47,351 nt of DNA. Source: an uncultured Phocaeicola sp. (GTDB lineage: Bacteria > Bacteroidota > Bacteroidia > Bacteroidales > Bacteroidaceae). Each line of letters starts with the position of its first letter. Positions within the stretch are counted from its first letter, which is position 1. The DNA lies in NCBI GenBank assembly GCA_958434805.1, contig CAUBDX010000024.1:1-47351 (forward strand), given 5' to 3'. The translations under genes were made by a program, and so were the position numbers. Positions 33,059-44,332 of this stretch are shown here, piece after piece. The notes under the pieces are model-generated. The model was not told the origin of the DNA. It saw only the letters and a program-made list of their open reading frames with translations, and made no database searches.

Positions 33059-34372
33059 ATGAAAAACAAGGAAATGTATTTACATCCGGAAATGGAGACT
33101 TTATCTCGTCCGGAAATAGAGAGACTTCAACTGGAGAGGCTGCAGCTGACGGTTCGTCAATGCATGCACTCTCCTTTTTATAAGAAAAGGTTTGAAGAGA
33201 ACGGTCTGACTCCTGAGGATATACGTTCGCTGGCAGACCTTCAGAAAATTCCTTTTACTACCAAACAAGATTTACGTGAGCATTATCCTTTCGGCTTGGC
33301 GGCTGTTCCGCTGGATAAGGTGGTGCGTCTGCATTCTTCAAGCGGTACCACGGGAACTCCTACGGTGATTCTGCATACGCAGCGCGACTTGGATGAATGG
33401 GCGAATGCAGTGGCTCGCTGTCTGCATATGGTGGGACTGCGCAAAGGGGATATTTTCCAGAATTCATCGGGGTATGGGATGTTTACCGGAGGACTGGGGT
33501 TTCAGTATGGGGCGGAGCGTCTGGGGATGCTGACTGTTCCGGCTGCTGCGGGGAATACGAAACGGCAAATCAAATTTATCACGGATTTCGGTACAACTGC
33601 CCTGCATGCCATTCCAAGTTATGCGGGACGTCTGTATGAGGTGATGGAGGAGATGGGGATTGACCCAAAGAAGGATACGAAACTGCGGACTTTGATTATC
33701 GGAGCGGAACCGCACTCGGATGAGCAGCGGAAACGGATTGAGACGATGCTGGGGGTAAAGGCGTATAACTCTTTCGGCATGTCGGAGATGTGTGGACCGG
33801 GAGTGGCTTTTGAATGTCAGGAGCAAAACGGACTGCATATTTGGGAGGATTACTATATTGTGGAAATCGTGGACCCGAATACACTGGAGCCTGTCCCCGA
33901 CGGGGAAGTGGGTGAGCTGGTGCTGACTACAATCAACCGCGAGGCAATGCCCTTACTGAGGTATCGTACGCGCGACTTGACGCGTATCTTACCGGGAGAG
34001 TGTCCGTGTGGGCGGCATCATAAGCGCTTAGACCGGATGAAGGGAAGAAGCGATGACATGATGATTTTGAAGGGGGTGAATATTTTCCCGATTCAGATAG
34101 AGAATATCTTGATGCAGTTTAAGGAATTGGGCAATGAATATCTCATTACTCTGACAAATCTGGAGGCTAACGATGAAATGACGGTGGAGGTGGAACTGAA
34201 TGAGTTTACCGATGATTATGGATTCATGCAACAACTTACCAAGGAGATTACCCGTCAGCTGAAAGATGAAATTCTAATCACGCCACGGGTGAAACTGGTG
34301 CCTAAGGGTAGCTTGCCGAAGCAGGAAGGCAAGGCTGTGCGTGTGAAGGATTTACGTAAAACTTTAATCTAA
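33059..34372 (+). CDS. paaK: Phenylacetate-CoA ligase family enzyme (PaaK-like)
   Basis: 437 residues. ANL-superfamily adenylating enzyme: phosphate loop LHSSSGTTGTPTVI (~91-104), FGMSEMCGPGVAFECQ (~240) and the Tyr/Arg/Asp region LLRYRTRDLTRI (~305-316), then GRSDDMMILKGVNIFPIQIE (~330-349), the hinge and C-terminal lid. It forms aryl-acetyl-CoA thioesters from the acid, ATP and CoA. In gut Bacteroides a full aerobic phenylacetate pathway is not expected; PaaK homologues paired with an ACT protein are thought to act on arylacetates or indoleacetate, in either direction. The pairing with the next gene is conserved in this group as far as I recall. Confidence 0.9.
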   Translation: MKNKEMYLHPEMETLSRPEIERLQLERLQLTVRQCMHSPFYKKRFEENGLTPEDIRSLADLQKIPFTTKQDLREHYPFGLAAVPLDKVVRLHSSSGTTGTPTVILHTQRDLDEWANAVARCLHMVGLRKGDIFQNSSGYGMFTGGLGFQYGAERLGMLTVPAAAGNTKRQIKFITDFGTTALHAIPSYAGRLYEVMEEMGIDPKKDTKLRTLIIGAEPHSDEQRKRIETMLGVKAYNSFGMSEMCGPGVAFECQEQNGLHIWEDYYIVEIVDPNTLEPVPDGEVGELVLTTINREAMPLLRYRTRDLTRILPGECPCGRHHKRLDRMKGRSDDMMILKGVNIFPIQIENILMQFKELGNEYLITLTNLEANDEMTVEVELNEFTDDYGFMQQLTKEITRQLKDEILITPRVKLVPKGSLPKQEGKAVRVKDLRKTLI

Positions 34373-34422
34373 GAACTTAAAGCTTAAAACTTAAGAACTT
34401 AAAACTAAAAAATAAGAGCATC

Positions 34423-34851
34423 ATGACTGTACATCAATTATCGGTATTTGTGGAGAATAAATCGGGGACGCTGCTAAAAATTCTCGAACTGCTGAAAGAG
34501 GCGGGCATTCAACTCATTGCTTCTACTATCTCGGACACGGTGGAATATGGTATCTACCGTATCATCTGCTCGGAACCGCAACGGGCTTATGACACGCTGA
34601 AGAGAGCTGGAATAGCGGCTAACATCTCGGATGTTTTTGCAATCAAGCTGGATAACCAGCCCGGACGGGCTGCAGAGGCTATCCGCAGTTTTACAGATGC
34701 CGGAATCGGTATTTCATACCTCTACTCTTTCCTTCTGAGTGGTAAAGGAATCTTGGTGTTCCGCACGGATAATACGGAAAAGACCCGTGAGGTGATACTC
34801 AATGACGGACTGAGTTTTGTGGAGGAAAAAGATTTAATGGAAATGGCTTAA
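34423..34851 (+). CDS. Tandem ACT-domain protein
   Basis: 142 residues with two ACT folds. The first starts HQLSVFVENKSGTLLKILEL (4-23). The second begins around DVFAIKLDNQPGRAAEAIRS (~70-89), each with the D/N-x-x-G ligand-binding turn. ACT domains bind amino acids or related acids, so this protein may sense an aromatic metabolite for the adjacent ligase. It is separated from the ligase by a 50-base A/T-rich spacer of AACTTAAAAC-type repeats. Its stop overlaps the stop of the convergent gtrA-like gene (34848-34851). Confidence 0.88.
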   Translation: MTVHQLSVFVENKSGTLLKILELLKEAGIQLIASTISDTVEYGIYRIICSEPQRAYDTLKRAGIAANISDVFAIKLDNQPGRAAEAIRSFTDAGIGISYLYSFLLSGKGILVFRTDNTEKTREVILNDGLSFVEEKDLMEMA

Positions 34852-35237
34852 CGGAAGGTCAAGTGCTTATTGGCCATGAAATTGACAGCTCCGTAGATAA
34901 ACAGGCCTAAGAATTGAGCCAGATAGGCATTACAGTGGAGCAGTTCGACCAGCATCAGAAGGAAGAGGAACTGACTGCTGTAGGCCATGGCAAAAGCGCA
35001 AGCAAAGAATAGCATCTGATGCCAGATGCTATTCTTTTTTGCGGCTTTATCTAAAGGAAATATCCAATATTTGCACCAGATGAAATTATGAATCTGCGCT
35101 ATGACATAGGCTACAATGTTTGCTATGATATAGTTCTCACCCCCTATATGCATCATCAGACCGATCACTATGGCTGTTATCAATGCATTGAGTGTTCCTA
35201 CCACTGCAAAGCGAAATATACGTACAGGTTCTTTCAT
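34848..35237 (-). CDS. GtrA-family membrane protein
   Basis: 129 residues with four membrane helices. Start FRFAVVGTLNALITAIVIGL (~8-27) and end LGLFIYGAVNFMANKHLTF are the hallmark of GtrA/DPMS-associated proteins. These are thought to move or present polyprenyl-phosphate-linked sugars across the membrane. It lies 18 bases after aspS on the same strand and is probably co-transcribed with it; no partner glycosyltransferase is adjacent. Confidence 0.88.
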   Translation of the reverse strand: MKEPVRIFRFAVVGTLNALITAIVIGLMMHIGGENYIIANIVAYVIAQIHNFIWCKYWIFPLDKAAKKNSIWHQMLFFACAFAMAYSSQFLFLLMLVELLHCNAYLAQFLGLFIYGAVNFMANKHLTFR

Positions 35238-35255
35238 CCGAAGGTGTATAATACT

Positions 35256-37013
35256 TTACTCTTTGATTTCAATTTTCAAATTGAGTTCATCCAGTTGCTT
35301 CTGGTCAAGATAACCCGGAGCATCAAGCATGACGTCTCTTCCTGAATTGTTTTTCGGGAAAGCAATACAGTCACGAATAGAGTCTAAGCCTGCAAACAGG
35401 GATACCCAGCGGTCAAGACCGTAGGCCAAACCACCATGAGGGGGTGCTCCGAATTTGAATGCGTTCATCAGGAAGCCGAACTGTTCCTGAGCTTTTTCGG
35501 GAGTGAAACCGAGTATTTCAAACATTTTTGCCTGAAGCTCTGAGTCGTGGATACGGATGGAACCTCCTCCTACTTCTACTCCGTTGATTACCATATCGTA
35601 TGCATCAGCACGGACTGCTGCCGGATTGGTATCCAGCAAAGGTATATCTTCGTCTTTCGGATGAGTGAACGGATGGTGCATAGCCATCAGACGGCCTTCT
35701 TCTTCGCTCCATTCGAACATCGGGAAATCAATTACCCACAGGCAGGCAAACTGGTTCTTGTCGCGCAGACCAAGCTGGTTACCCATTTCCAGACGAAGTT
35801 CGCAAAGTTGCTTGCGGGTCTTCATGACATCGTCACCGCTCAAAATCAGAATCAAGTCGCCCGGTTTCGCTCCAAAGGCTTCTTTCATCTGCTGCAATAC
35901 GTCTTGTGAATAGAATTTATCTACGCTTGATTTTACGTTTCCATCGGCCTCAACACGGGCATAAACCATGCCTTTGGCACCGATCTGCGGACGTTTTACG
36001 AAATCGGTCAGCTGGTCGAGCTGCTTACGGGTATAGGTAGCTGCTCCTTCGGCACAGATACCGCCAATGTAGGCTGCATTATCGAATACGCCAAAGCCAT
36101 GACCTTTCATGATATCCATCAGTTCAACGAACTTCATGCCGAAACGCAAATCGGGCTTATCGCTTCCGTAATATTTCATGGCATCTGCCCAAGGCATACG
36201 TATAAACGGCTCAGTAAGCTCTACTCCGCGCAGTTCTTTGAACAGATGTTTTGCCATGCCTTCAAACATGGTAATGATATCTTCTTGCTCTACAAAGCTC
36301 ATTTCACAGTCAATCTGAGTAAATTCAGGCTGACGGTCGGCTCGGAGATCTTCATCGCGGAAACATTTTACAATCTGGAAATAGCGGTCGAAGCCTGAAA
36401 CCATAAGCAGCTGCTTCAAGGTCTGGGGAGACTGTGGAAGAGCGTAAAACTGTCCCGGGTTCATACGTGAAGGAACCACGAAGTCGCGGGCTCCTTCGGG
36501 GGTAGAACCGATAAGCATCGGGGTTTCTACTTCCAAAAAGCCTTTGCTGTCGAGATAACGGCGCACTTCCATCGTCATCTGGTGACGGAGTTCCAAGTTC
36601 TTACGGACAGCGGTACGGCGTAAGTCCAGGTAACGGTATTTCATACGGAGATCATCTCCTCCATCGGTGTTATCTTCGATGGTGAACGGTGGGGTCTGTG
36701 CCGTATTTAAGATATTCAGTTCTGCAACAATGATTTCTATTTCTCCAGTCGGGAGATTCGGGTTTTTGCTGGAACGCTCATTGACCGTACCCTTTACCTG
36801 AATCACAAATTCACGTCCCAAGTGGTTGGCACGTTCGCAAAGTTCGGCATTTACTTCTGTGTTGAATACCAACTGTGTAATGCCATAACGGTCGCGGAGA
36901 TCAACAAAGGTCATTCCGCCCATTTTACGCGCACGCTGTACCCATCCTGACAGCGTTACGTTTTTCCCTGCATCGGCTAGTCTCAACTCGCCGCAAGTAT
37001 GACTTCTGAACAT
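35256..37013 (-). CDS. aspS: Aspartyl-tRNA synthetase
   Basis: 585 residues from [11 protein letters not shown]; an in-frame start 48 bases further upstream lies inside the -7/-33 region and is rejected. N-terminal OB-fold anticodon-binding domain ([20 protein letters not shown], ~18-37), class II motif 2 ([18 protein letters not shown], ~217-234), the bacterial GAD insertion, and motif 3 with [20 protein letters not shown] (~530-549). Charges tRNA-Asp with aspartate. It is followed by the gtrA-like gene. Confidence 0.97.
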   Translation of the reverse strand: MFRSHTCGELRLADAGKNVTLSGWVQRARKMGGMTFVDLRDRYGITQLVFNTEVNAELCERANHLGREFVIQVKGTVNERSSKNPNLPTGEIEIIVAELNILNTAQTPPFTIEDNTDGGDDLRMKYRYLDLRRTAVRKNLELRHQMTMEVRRYLDSKGFLEVETPMLIGSTPEGARDFVVPSRMNPGQFYALPQSPQTLKQLLMVSGFDRYFQIVKCFRDEDLRADRQPEFTQIDCEMSFVEQEDIITMFEGMAKHLFKELRGVELTEPFIRMPWADAMKYYGSDKPDLRFGMKFVELMDIMKGHGFGVFDNAAYIGGICAEGAATYTRKQLDQLTDFVKRPQIGAKGMVYARVEADGNVKSSVDKFYSQDVLQQMKEAFGAKPGDLILILSGDDVMKTRKQLCELRLEMGNQLGLRDKNQFACLWVIDFPMFEWSEEEGRLMAMHHPFTHPKDEDIPLLDTNPAAVRADAYDMVINGVEVGGGSIRIHDSELQAKMFEILGFTPEKAQEQFGFLMNAFKFGAPPHGGLAYGLDRWVSLFAGLDSIRDCIAFPKNNSGRDVMLDAPGYLDQKQLDELNLKIEIKE

Positions 37014-37049
37014 ATTTTTTAATGTTTGATTTGAAATTCTTCTGAACGA

Positions 37050-37080
37050 CAAAGGTAGCACTTGTTTTTGATTTATGCAA
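37050..37080 (-). promoter_or_regulatory. Promoter of aspS
   Basis: On the minus strand TTG (37080-37078), 20 bases, TACCTTTG (37057-37050). It lies 37 bases before the aspS ATG at 37013 and supports that start. Confidence 0.65.
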
Positions 37081-37092
37081 TAAGAGCTTGGC

Positions 37093-37581
37093 TTAGTCGG
37101 TGAATAAAGTACAGACCTCTGCCCTGCTGACTTTAATTAAATCGGAGGGGTGGATCTTGATCTGCAAGCCTCGCACACCGGCACTGACATAGATAAAAGG
37201 ATAGTCGGTACAAGTGTGATGGATATAGGTGGGAAAATGTTTCTTCATCCCGATGGGTGAACATCCGCCCCGGATGTATCCGGTTAAAGGCAGCAGTTCT
37301 TTCATCGGAATCAAGTCACACTTCTTGTTTCCGGATACTTTTGCAGCCATTTTCAAATCGACTTCGTGTTCTCCGGGAATGACACATACGAAATATCCGG
37401 ATTTTTCTCCATGGAGTACCAGGGTTTTAAATACTTGCTCGATATCTTCGTTTAAGCTGGCTGCCACATGGATGCAGCTCAGATCGTTTTCATCGACTTC
37501 GTAAGGTATCAGTTCATATTTTATCTTATCTTTATCCAATAAACGGGCTGCATTGGTTTTTGCTATTTTTTCTTTCGCCAT
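37093..37581 (-). CDS. ybaK: Cys-tRNA(Pro)/aminoacyl-tRNA deacylase, YbaK/EbsC type
   Basis: 162 residues. The INS-superfamily fold is recognisable from [20 protein letters not shown] (9-28), [18 protein letters not shown] (~36-53), the conserved Lys region [12 protein letters not shown] (~79-90) and [18 protein letters not shown] (~100-117), where GGxSP reads GGCSP. These enzymes hydrolyse mis-charged tRNA, chiefly Cys-tRNA(Pro). Sited between uvrA and aspS on the same strand, 133 bases after uvrA. The first part of that gap repeats the GTTTTTAAGTTCTTGAGTTT style of spacer. Confidence 0.92.
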   Translation of the reverse strand: MAKEKIAKTNAARLLDKDKIKYELIPYEVDENDLSCIHVAASLNEDIEQVFKTLVLHGEKSGYFVCVIPGEHEVDLKMAAKVSGNKKCDLIPMKELLPLTGYIRGGCSPIGMKKHFPTYIHHTCTDYPFIYVSAGVRGLQIKIHPSDLIKVSRAEVCTLFTD

Positions 37582-37714
37582 TTGTTTGAGTTTTCGGGTT
37601 TTTAAGTTCTTGAGTTTCTTATGTCGTTATGCCTGACAATCTATGTACTTGACTTCTTGGATGCATCTGGGATATTCCACTTCGTTCTGCATGACAACCG
37701 GTTTTTCGCGACAC

Positions 37715-40546
37715 TTAAACAAGTCTCAGTTCTTCCTTAATAAATTCAGGTGTATATCCCTTATCGGAAAGCGCGACTTCTTCCGGTGTTCCACAAGAGA
37801 GCAAACATCCTCCCCCCTTTCCTCCTTCCGGTCCCATATCAATGATATAATCGGCCATCTTTATCACGTCCAGATTATGCTCAATGACGATGACGGTATT
37901 TCCTTTGTCAACTAAGCGGGCAAGCACGCCCAGCAAGACACGGATATCTTCAAAATGAAGTCCCGTGGTGGGTTCGTCTAAAATATAAACGGTTTTACCT
38001 GTATCACGCTTTGACAGTTCGGTGGCAAGCTTTACACGCTGGCTTTCACCGCCGGAAAGCGTGGTAGAAGGTTGTCCTAATTTGATATAACCCAAGCCGA
38101 CTTCCTGCAGGACTTTTATCTTGTTCAGGATTTGGGGGATATTTTCAAAAAACTCAACTGCCCGGTTGATGGTCATATCAAGTACATCGGCGATTGATTT
38201 TCCTTTATAACGTACCTCCAGTGTTTCGCGGTTATAGCGTTTTCCGTGACAGACTTCACAGGGAACCAGCACATCGGGCAGAAAGTTCATTTCAATATTC
38301 TTATAACCGTTTCCGCTACAAGCTTCACAGCGTCCTCCCGATACATTAAACGAGAAACGGCCGGGCTTATATCCGCGTATTTTTGCTTCGGGCAAACCGA
38401 CAAACAAGTTGCGGATATCTGAAAATACGCCTGTATAAGTTGCAGGATTGGAACGAGGAGTACGCCCCAAAGGAGACTGGTCAACATTCACCACCTTATC
38501 AATATACTCCAGCCCCTCTATTGCGCTGTAAGGCAAGGGGTCTTGAAGGGAGCGGTAAAAATGCTGCGAAAGAATGGGCTGCAGGGTATCGTTGATTAAA
38601 GTAGACTTTCCGCTACCCGATACACCGGTCACACATATCAGCTTTCCTAAGGGGAACTCTACATCTACATTCTTCAAATTATTGCCTCTTGCGCCACGCA
38701 GCCAAAGCGATTTTCCGCTGCCTTTACGCCGTTCTGACGGGACTTCAATCTGCATTTTCCCGTTCAGATACTGCGAGGTTAATGTTTCTGTCTGAAGCAT
38801 CTCTTCCGGAGTTCCGGCAAAGACCACTTCTCCTCCCAGACGCCCGGCTTTGGGACCCATATCAACGATATAATCGGCAGCCAGCATCATATCTTTATCG
38901 TGTTCGACCACAATAACCGAATTTCCCAGATCGCGCAGCTCTTTCAGTGAGTTTATCAGCCGGATGTTATCACGCTGATGCAAACCGATGCTGGGCTCAT
39001 CTAAGATATAGAGCACATTGACCAGCTGTGAGCCGATCTGAGTAGCCAGACGGATGCGCTGACTTTCTCCTCCGGAAAGGCTTACCGACGAACGATTCAA
39101 AGACAAGTAATCCAGACCTACATCTAACAAGAATTTCAGACGGGTACGGATTTCTTTCAGGATTTCAGCAGCTATGATACGCTGTTTTTCTTCCAAGAAA
39201 GGCTCTACATCCATTAACCATGCATAAAGTTCACTGATATCCATGGTAGCAAGCTGGCAGATGTTTTTATCATGGATACGGAAATGCAGGGCTTCCTTAT
39301 TTAAACGGGCTCCTTTACAATCTGGACAGACGTCGGTCTTGGCAAACTGTTCCGCCCATTTTTGAGCAGTAGCCGAGGCATCACGCTCCTGCATCATTTG
39401 AATATATTTCACGATACCTTCATAGGTCACAAAATAGTCGGAAGTGGTATGTACCAATGTACTTTTTATCTTCAGCCGTTCATCGCAGCCATACAAGATT
39501 TCATGGATGACTTCTTCCGGCAGTTCGGATACGGGCGTTTTCAAGGTCAGTTCATAACGCTCAAGCAGTGCATCTATCTGCCAGAATATCATGATGTTTT
39601 TAAACTTTCCTAAAGGAGCAATGGCTCCTTCATGAACCGACAGCGAGCGATCGGGAATAACTTTATCTACATCAATCAGATTGACATATCCCAAGCCCTT
39701 ACAGCGTGGACATGCTCCCTGAGGAGAGTTGAATGAAAAATTGTGCGGAGCCGGTTCTTTATATGACAACCCTGTAACCGGACACATCAGACGCTTGCTA
39801 TAATGGCGTATGCTCTCAGTCTGTGCATCCAAAATCATCAGCAATCCGTCGCCTTGACGCATGGCGGTAGATACACTTTGACGCAAGCGTTTTTCTTCTT
39901 TATCGGTTACTACCGTTTTATCAATAACCACTTCAATGTCATGGTTTTTATAGCGGTCGAGTTTCATTCCATGGGTTATCTCTCTGATTTCCCCGTCTAC
40001 CCGTACATATAAGTATCCTTTTTTACGAACTTGTTCGAACAGTTCTTTGTAATGCCCTTTACGGGTACGCACCAAAGGAGCAAGAATGTAAATGCGCTTC
40101 CCCTTATAGTCACGGTGAATGAGCTCAAGAATCTGTTCTTCGGTGTATTTTACCATTTTTTCTCCAGAAAGATATGAATAGGCTGTTCCTGCACGGGCGA
40201 ACAGCAGACGGAGATAGTCATATATTTCTGTAGTAGTACCTACAGTAGACCGGGGATTTTTATTGGTTGTTTTCTGTTCAATGGATATAACAGGGCTCAG
40301 ACCTGTTATTTTATCAACGTCAGGACGCTCCATTCCTCCCAGGAAATTACGGGCATAAGCAGAGAATGTTTCAATATAGCGGCGCTGTCCTTCGGCAAAG
40401 ATTGTATCAAAGGCCAATGACGACTTTCCGCTTCCGCTTAATCCGGTTATCACTGTCAAGCTGTCACGCGGAATCTCCACGTCTACATTTTTCAAATTAT
40501 GCACCCTGGCTCCCAATACACTGATTGTTTCTTTTCCTTCTGTCAT
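37715..40546 (-). CDS. uvrA: Excinuclease ABC subunit A
   Basis: 943 residues from [20 protein letters not shown]; an upstream in-frame ATG at 40579 overlaps the -7 box and is rejected. Two ABC ATPase modules are present: Walker A loops [12 protein letters not shown] (near the N-terminus) and [13 protein letters not shown] (~640-650), each with an LSGGESQR signature. Zinc modules are seen at [23 protein letters not shown] and the large C-terminal one (CEACSGNGY ... CEVCHGKRY). UvrA recognises bulky DNA damage and loads UvrB in nucleotide excision repair. Full length, no defects seen. Confidence 0.97.
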   Translation of the reverse strand: MTEGKETISVLGARVHNLKNVDVEIPRDSLTVITGLSGSGKSSLAFDTIFAEGQRRYIETFSAYARNFLGGMERPDVDKITGLSPVISIEQKTTNKNPRSTVGTTTEIYDYLRLLFARAGTAYSYLSGEKMVKYTEEQILELIHRDYKGKRIYILAPLVRTRKGHYKELFEQVRKKGYLYVRVDGEIREITHGMKLDRYKNHDIEVVIDKTVVTDKEEKRLRQSVSTAMRQGDGLLMILDAQTESIRHYSKRLMCPVTGLSYKEPAPHNFSFNSPQGACPRCKGLGYVNLIDVDKVIPDRSLSVHEGAIAPLGKFKNIMIFWQIDALLERYELTLKTPVSELPEEVIHEILYGCDERLKIKSTLVHTTSDYFVTYEGIVKYIQMMQERDASATAQKWAEQFAKTDVCPDCKGARLNKEALHFRIHDKNICQLATMDISELYAWLMDVEPFLEEKQRIIAAEILKEIRTRLKFLLDVGLDYLSLNRSSVSLSGGESQRIRLATQIGSQLVNVLYILDEPSIGLHQRDNIRLINSLKELRDLGNSVIVVEHDKDMMLAADYIVDMGPKAGRLGGEVVFAGTPEEMLQTETLTSQYLNGKMQIEVPSERRKGSGKSLWLRGARGNNLKNVDVEFPLGKLICVTGVSGSGKSTLINDTLQPILSQHFYRSLQDPLPYSAIEGLEYIDKVVNVDQSPLGRTPRSNPATYTGVFSDIRNLFVGLPEAKIRGYKPGRFSFNVSGGRCEACSGNGYKNIEMNFLPDVLVPCEVCHGKRYNRETLEVRYKGKSIADVLDMTINRAVEFFENIPQILNKIKVLQEVGLGYIKLGQPSTTLSGGESQRVKLATELSKRDTGKTVYILDEPTTGLHFEDIRVLLGVLARLVDKGNTVIVIEHNLDVIKMADYIIDMGPEGGKGGGCLLSCGTPEEVALSDKGYTPEFIKEELRLV

Positions 40547-40576
40547 ATCTTCTTTCAAAATCCGATAATATCCTTG

Positions 40577-40584
40577 CAAAGATA
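40577..40584 (-). promoter_or_regulatory. -7 box for uvrA
   Basis: Minus strand reads TATCTTTG, 30 bases before the ATG at 40546. No clear TTG at -33 (TTTTT instead). Confidence 0.5.
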
Positions 40585-40641
40585 GATAGAAATTTTGTCT
40601 ATAAAAACATTTATGAGGGATTAAAAAAGGGGGTTTTCATC

Positions 40642-40671
40642 TTGTTTTTTGCAAAATAAGATATACCTTTG
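40642..40671 (+). promoter_or_regulatory. Promoter of tRNA-Gly
   Basis: TTG (40642-40644), 19 bases, TACCTTTG (40664-40671), ending 12 bases before the tRNA. A full match to the Bacteroides pattern. Confidence 0.75.
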
Positions 40672-40683
40672 CTTGTGAATCAT

Positions 40684-40756
40684 GCGGCAGTAGCTCAGTT
40701 GGTAGAGCATCAGCTTCCCAAGCTGAGGGTCACGGGTTCGAGTCCCGCTTGCCGCT
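40684..40756 (+). tRNA. tRNA-Gly (anticodon CCC)
   Basis: A 73-base cloverleaf. Acceptor GCGGCAG pairs with TTGCCGC (40749-40755, one G-U). D arm GCTC-AGTTGGTA-GAGC; anticodon stem TCAGC/GCTGA around the loop TTCCCAA, giving anticodon CCC, which reads GGG glycine codons. T arm ACGGG-TTCGAGT-CCCGC has one mismatched end pair. CCA is not encoded. Promoter in front and strong terminator behind. Confidence 0.95.
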
Positions 40757-40765
40757 CTTATTGAT

Positions 40766-40803
40766 AATCAGAGGCTTATACAATATAAGCTTCTGATTTT
40801 TTT
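40766..40803 (+). terminator. Intrinsic terminator of the tRNA gene
   Basis: AATCAGAGGCTTATA (40766-40780), loop CAA, TATAAGCTTCTGATT (40784-40798): 15 pairs including one G-U, running straight into a T-tract (seven T, 40797-40803). From 40804 to 40920 nothing else is recognised. Confidence 0.88.
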
Positions 40804-40920
40804 ATTCTGCAACCGGCAGGTTTATCTCTGATTTATTCAAGCTTGAAGATTCAGCAGGCTTTCAAGGCTTACACAGGAGTTTCACTCGCGTCAGAGACCA
40901 TGCTGATGCAGATATACATA

Positions 40921-40964
40921 AAGCGACCCCCAAAAGTTTCTATCCAACTTGCTGGGGGTCGCTT
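40921..40964 (-). terminator. Hairpin behind secA
   Basis: AAGCGACCCCC (40921-40931) and GGGGGTCGCTT (40954-40964) are perfect 11-base inverted repeats. A shorter inner stem AAGTT/AACTT (40934-40938 with 40946-40950) extends the pairing. It lies 31 bases past the secA stop. No T-tract follows on the minus strand, but the stem is very stable. It may be a dispersed repeat. Confidence 0.6.
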
Positions 40965-40994
40965 CCGTTTACCTGTATGGGTTATGAATACGCT

Positions 40995-43900
40995 TTATGC
41001 ATTCTTTCCATGACAGTTTTTATATTTCAAACCGCTTCCACACGGACAGGGGTCATTACGACCTACGGTTTTTTCGGCACGGTAAGGTTCGGTTTTCTGC
41101 TGCTCACGCGTATCACGTGAAGCTGCTTCCTGCTGAGCAGGGTCACTCAAATCTTGCTTCTCTTCTTTATACTGCTGACGCGGTGTTTCGGGTTCCGGAG
41201 CTGCTTCTCTCACTTGCTCGGGTTCCTGTACCGGAATCTGTCCGCGCATCAATACGGAAATAGTGTTGTTATTAATCTTATCCACCATATTACGGAACAA
41301 GGTAGCCGATTCCAGTTTGAAAATCAACAGCGGATCTTTCTGCTCATAGCTTGCATTCTGCACAGAATGTTTCAACTCATCCAAATCGCGCAGATTTTCT
41401 TTCCAAGCATCGTCAATGGTATGCAGAAGAATTGCTTTTTCAAAGGCCTTCACGATTTCTTTTGACTCACTTTCATATGCTGCTTTCAGATTCACTGAAA
41501 TATTATACATACGTTTGCCGTCGGTAATAGGAATCATGATGTTTTCATACATCTGACCTTGTGCTTCGTATACCTGCTTGATTACCGGATTGGCAATCTG
41601 AGCCATGCGTTCTGTCTTGCGCTTAAACAAAGCCATAGCAGCTTCGAAGGTACGCATAGCCAAATCGTCTTTCTTCGCAGTGTGGAACTCATCTTCTGTA
41701 AACGGCGGTTCCATGGCCAATACATGGAAAATTTCCATACGTGCATCTTCGTAAGTAGGCTGATCGAGCGCGTTCAGACAGCGGTTTTCAATCATGTCTA
41801 CAATATCCATACCGATACGCTCACCCATCAAGGCATGACGACGCTTGGTATAAACCACAGTACGCTGACGATTCATCACATCATCGTATTCCAACAGACG
41901 CTTACGGATACCGAAGTTATTTTCTTCTACCTTCTTCTGGGCACGTTCGATAGAGTTGGAAATCATCTTATGCTCAATCATTTCACCTTCCTTGAAGCCG
42001 AGCTTATCCATTACGGAAGCAATACGGTCGGAAGAGAACAGACGCATCAAATCGTCTTCCAATGACACGAAGAATACAGATGAACCCGGGTCTCCCTGAC
42101 GTCCGGCACGACCACGCAACTGACGGTCAACGCGACGAGACTCGTGACGCTCTGTACCGATGATAGCCAAACCTCCGGCAGCTTTTACTTCTGCACTCAA
42201 CTTGATATCGGTACCACGACCTGCCATATTGGTGGCAATGGTTACCGTACTGCTCTGTCCGGCTTTTGCCACGATATCTGCTTCTTTCTGATGTAATTTC
42301 GCATTCAATACGTTATGAGGAATCTTACGCAGGGTAAGCATCTTGCTCAGCCTTTCAGAGATTTCCACTGAAGTGGTACCCACCAATACCGGACGTCCTG
42401 CCTGTACCATCTTTTCGATTTCTTCGATAACTGCTTTATACTTCTCACGTTTGGTCTTGTAAACGCGATCGTTCATATCGATACGGGCTATCGGACGGTT
42501 GGTAGGAATTACAACAACATCCAGCTTATAGATGTCCCAGAATTCTCCTGCTTCGGTTTCGGCAGTACCGGTCATACCCGAAAGCTTGTGATACATACGG
42601 AAGTAGTTCTGCAGCGTAATGGTAGCAAAGGTCTGAGTGGCAGCTTCTACCTTCACTCCTTCTTTTGCTTCAACCGCCTGATGAAGTCCGTCACTCCAGC
42701 GACGACCATCCATGATACGTCCGGTCTGTTCGTCAACAATCTTCACCTGTCCGCCCATCACCACGTAATCCGTATCTTTTTCAAACATACTGTATGCTTT
42801 CAGCAGCTGATTGATGGTATGTACACGTTCCGACTTGATAGCATACTCTGTAAGCAGTTCGTCTTTCTTCGCCAGTTTTTCTTCATCGCTCAATTCAGTA
42901 CGGTTTTCTAATTCAGAAAGTTGGGCGGTGATATCCGGCAATACGAACAAAGTGGGATCTTGCGAATTTCCCGTAATCAAGTCGATACCCTTATCGGTCA
43001 AGTCAACGCTCTTCAGTTTTTCATCGATAACAAAATACAGCGGTTCAACAGCCTCAGGCATGCGCTTGTTATTTTGCTCCATATAGATTTCTTCGGTCTT
43101 CAGCATACCGGCTTTGATACCCGGTTCACTCAGGAACTTGATCAAAGGTTTGTTTTTCGGCAGTGCCTTGTGACTGCGGAACAGAGCCAAGAATCCGGCT
43201 TCCACGTCTTCTTTCTTATCAGAAGCAATCAGACGTTTCGCATCGGCCAGATACTGAGTGGCCAGCTTATGCTGTGCTTCCACCAGACGCTCTACCAGCG
43301 GACGAAGGATTTCAAACAGCTGCTGGTCGCCTTTAGGCACCGGTCCGGAAATAATCAGCGGCGTACGCGCATCGTCAATCAATACCGAGTCGACCTCATC
43401 GACAATTGCATAGTTGTGTTTACGCTGTACAAGGTCTTTCGGACTAACAGCCATATTATCACGCAAGTAGTCGAATCCAAACTCATTATTCGTACCGAAC
43501 GTAATATCAGCCATATAAGCGCGTCGACGTGCTTCTGAGTTAGGCTGATGCTTATCGATACAATCCACACGCAAGCCGTGGAACATATACAGCGGTCCCA
43601 TCCATTCCGAGTCACGTTTAGCCAGATAATCATTCACTGTTACTACATGTACCCCATTTCCGGTCAGTGCATTCAAGAATACAGGCAAAGTAGCCACAAG
43701 GGTTTTTCCTTCACCCGTTGCCATTTCGGCAATCTTTCCCTGATGCAAAACCACTCCACCGAAGAGCTGTACATCATAATGAATCATGTTCCAGCTCATC
43801 TCGTTACCGCCGGCTTTCCAGTGATTTTTCCAGATTGCTTTATCACCTTCGATACGGACGAAATCACGTCCCTGAGCTGCCAGCTCACGGTCGAGTTCAG

Positions 43901-44294
43901 AAGCTGTAACTTCAATCTCTTCGTTTTCAGACAGACGGCGTGCCGTATCTTTTACGATAGAAAAGGCTGTAGGCAATATTTCTTTTAAAGCTACCTCATA
44001 CTTTTCAAGCACTTCTTTCTCTAATTTGTCAATCTGAGCAAAAACGGCTTCACGTTTCTCCAAATCAGTCGATTCAATGGTAGCCTTCAGTTCTTCAATT
44101 TTCTTGCTTTCTTCGGCAGCAGAATCCTTGATATACTTTTTCAATTCTTCTGTTTTCGCACGTAGCTCATCATGGCTTAGTTTCGCTATTTCCGGATAGA
44201 CTTCTTTTACTTTATTTACCCACGGCTGAATTTCCTTCATATCGCGGGTAGCCTTGTTTCCGAATAGCTTGCTTATAAATTCATTAAATCCCAT
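40995..44294 (-). CDS. secA: Preprotein translocase ATPase SecA
   Basis: 1099 residues, longer than the ~900 of E. coli, as is usual in Bacteroidetes. Visible parts: Walker [21 protein letters not shown] (~192-211), the DEAD-like [20 protein letters not shown] (~295-314), a long insertion carrying the [20 protein letters not shown] coil, [20 protein letters not shown], and the motif VI region [20 protein letters not shown] (~735-754). A C-terminal Gln/Glu-rich linker is followed by the zinc-binding end [19 protein letters not shown], which contacts SecB or ribosomes. It drives protein export through SecYEG. Confidence 0.97.
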   Translation of the reverse strand: MGFNEFISKLFGNKATRDMKEIQPWVNKVKEVYPEIAKLSHDELRAKTEELKKYIKDSAAEESKKIEELKATIESTDLEKREAVFAQIDKLEKEVLEKYEVALKEILPTAFSIVKDTARRLSENEEIEVTASELDRELAAQGRDFVRIEGDKAIWKNHWKAGGNEMSWNMIHYDVQLFGGVVLHQGKIAEMATGEGKTLVATLPVFLNALTGNGVHVVTVNDYLAKRDSEWMGPLYMFHGLRVDCIDKHQPNSEARRRAYMADITFGTNNEFGFDYLRDNMAVSPKDLVQRKHNYAIVDEVDSVLIDDARTPLIISGPVPKGDQQLFEILRPLVERLVEAQHKLATQYLADAKRLIASDKKEDVEAGFLALFRSHKALPKNKPLIKFLSEPGIKAGMLKTEEIYMEQNNKRMPEAVEPLYFVIDEKLKSVDLTDKGIDLITGNSQDPTLFVLPDITAQLSELENRTELSDEEKLAKKDELLTEYAIKSERVHTINQLLKAYSMFEKDTDYVVMGGQVKIVDEQTGRIMDGRRWSDGLHQAVEAKEGVKVEAATQTFATITLQNYFRMYHKLSGMTGTAETEAGEFWDIYKLDVVVIPTNRPIARIDMNDRVYKTKREKYKAVIEEIEKMVQAGRPVLVGTTSVEISERLSKMLTLRKIPHNVLNAKLHQKEADIVAKAGQSSTVTIATNMAGRGTDIKLSAEVKAAGGLAIIGTERHESRRVDRQLRGRAGRQGDPGSSVFFVSLEDDLMRLFSSDRIASVMDKLGFKEGEMIEHKMISNSIERAQKKVEENNFGIRKRLLEYDDVMNRQRTVVYTKRRHALMGERIGMDIVDMIENRCLNALDQPTYEDARMEIFHVLAMEPPFTEDEFHTAKKDDLAMRTFEAAMALFKRKTERMAQIANPVIKQVYEAQGQMYENIMIPITDGKRMYNISVNLKAAYESESKEIVKAFEKAILLHTIDDAWKENLRDLDELKHSVQNASYEQKDPLLIFKLESATLFRNMVDKINNNTISVLMRGQIPVQEPEQVREAAPEPETPRQQYKEEKQDLSDPAQQEAASRDTREQQKTEPYRAEKTVGRNDPCPCGSGLKYKNCHGKNA

Positions 44295-44319
44295 TTTATA
44301 TAGTTGTTTTATTATTATT

Positions 44320-44327
44320 CAAAAATA
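44320..44327 (-). promoter_or_regulatory. Possible -7 box for secA
   Basis: Minus strand TATTTTTG, 25 bases before the secA ATG. No -33 TTG found; the region is AT-rich, so a chance match is possible. Confidence 0.35.
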
Positions 44328-44332
44328 TCAGT

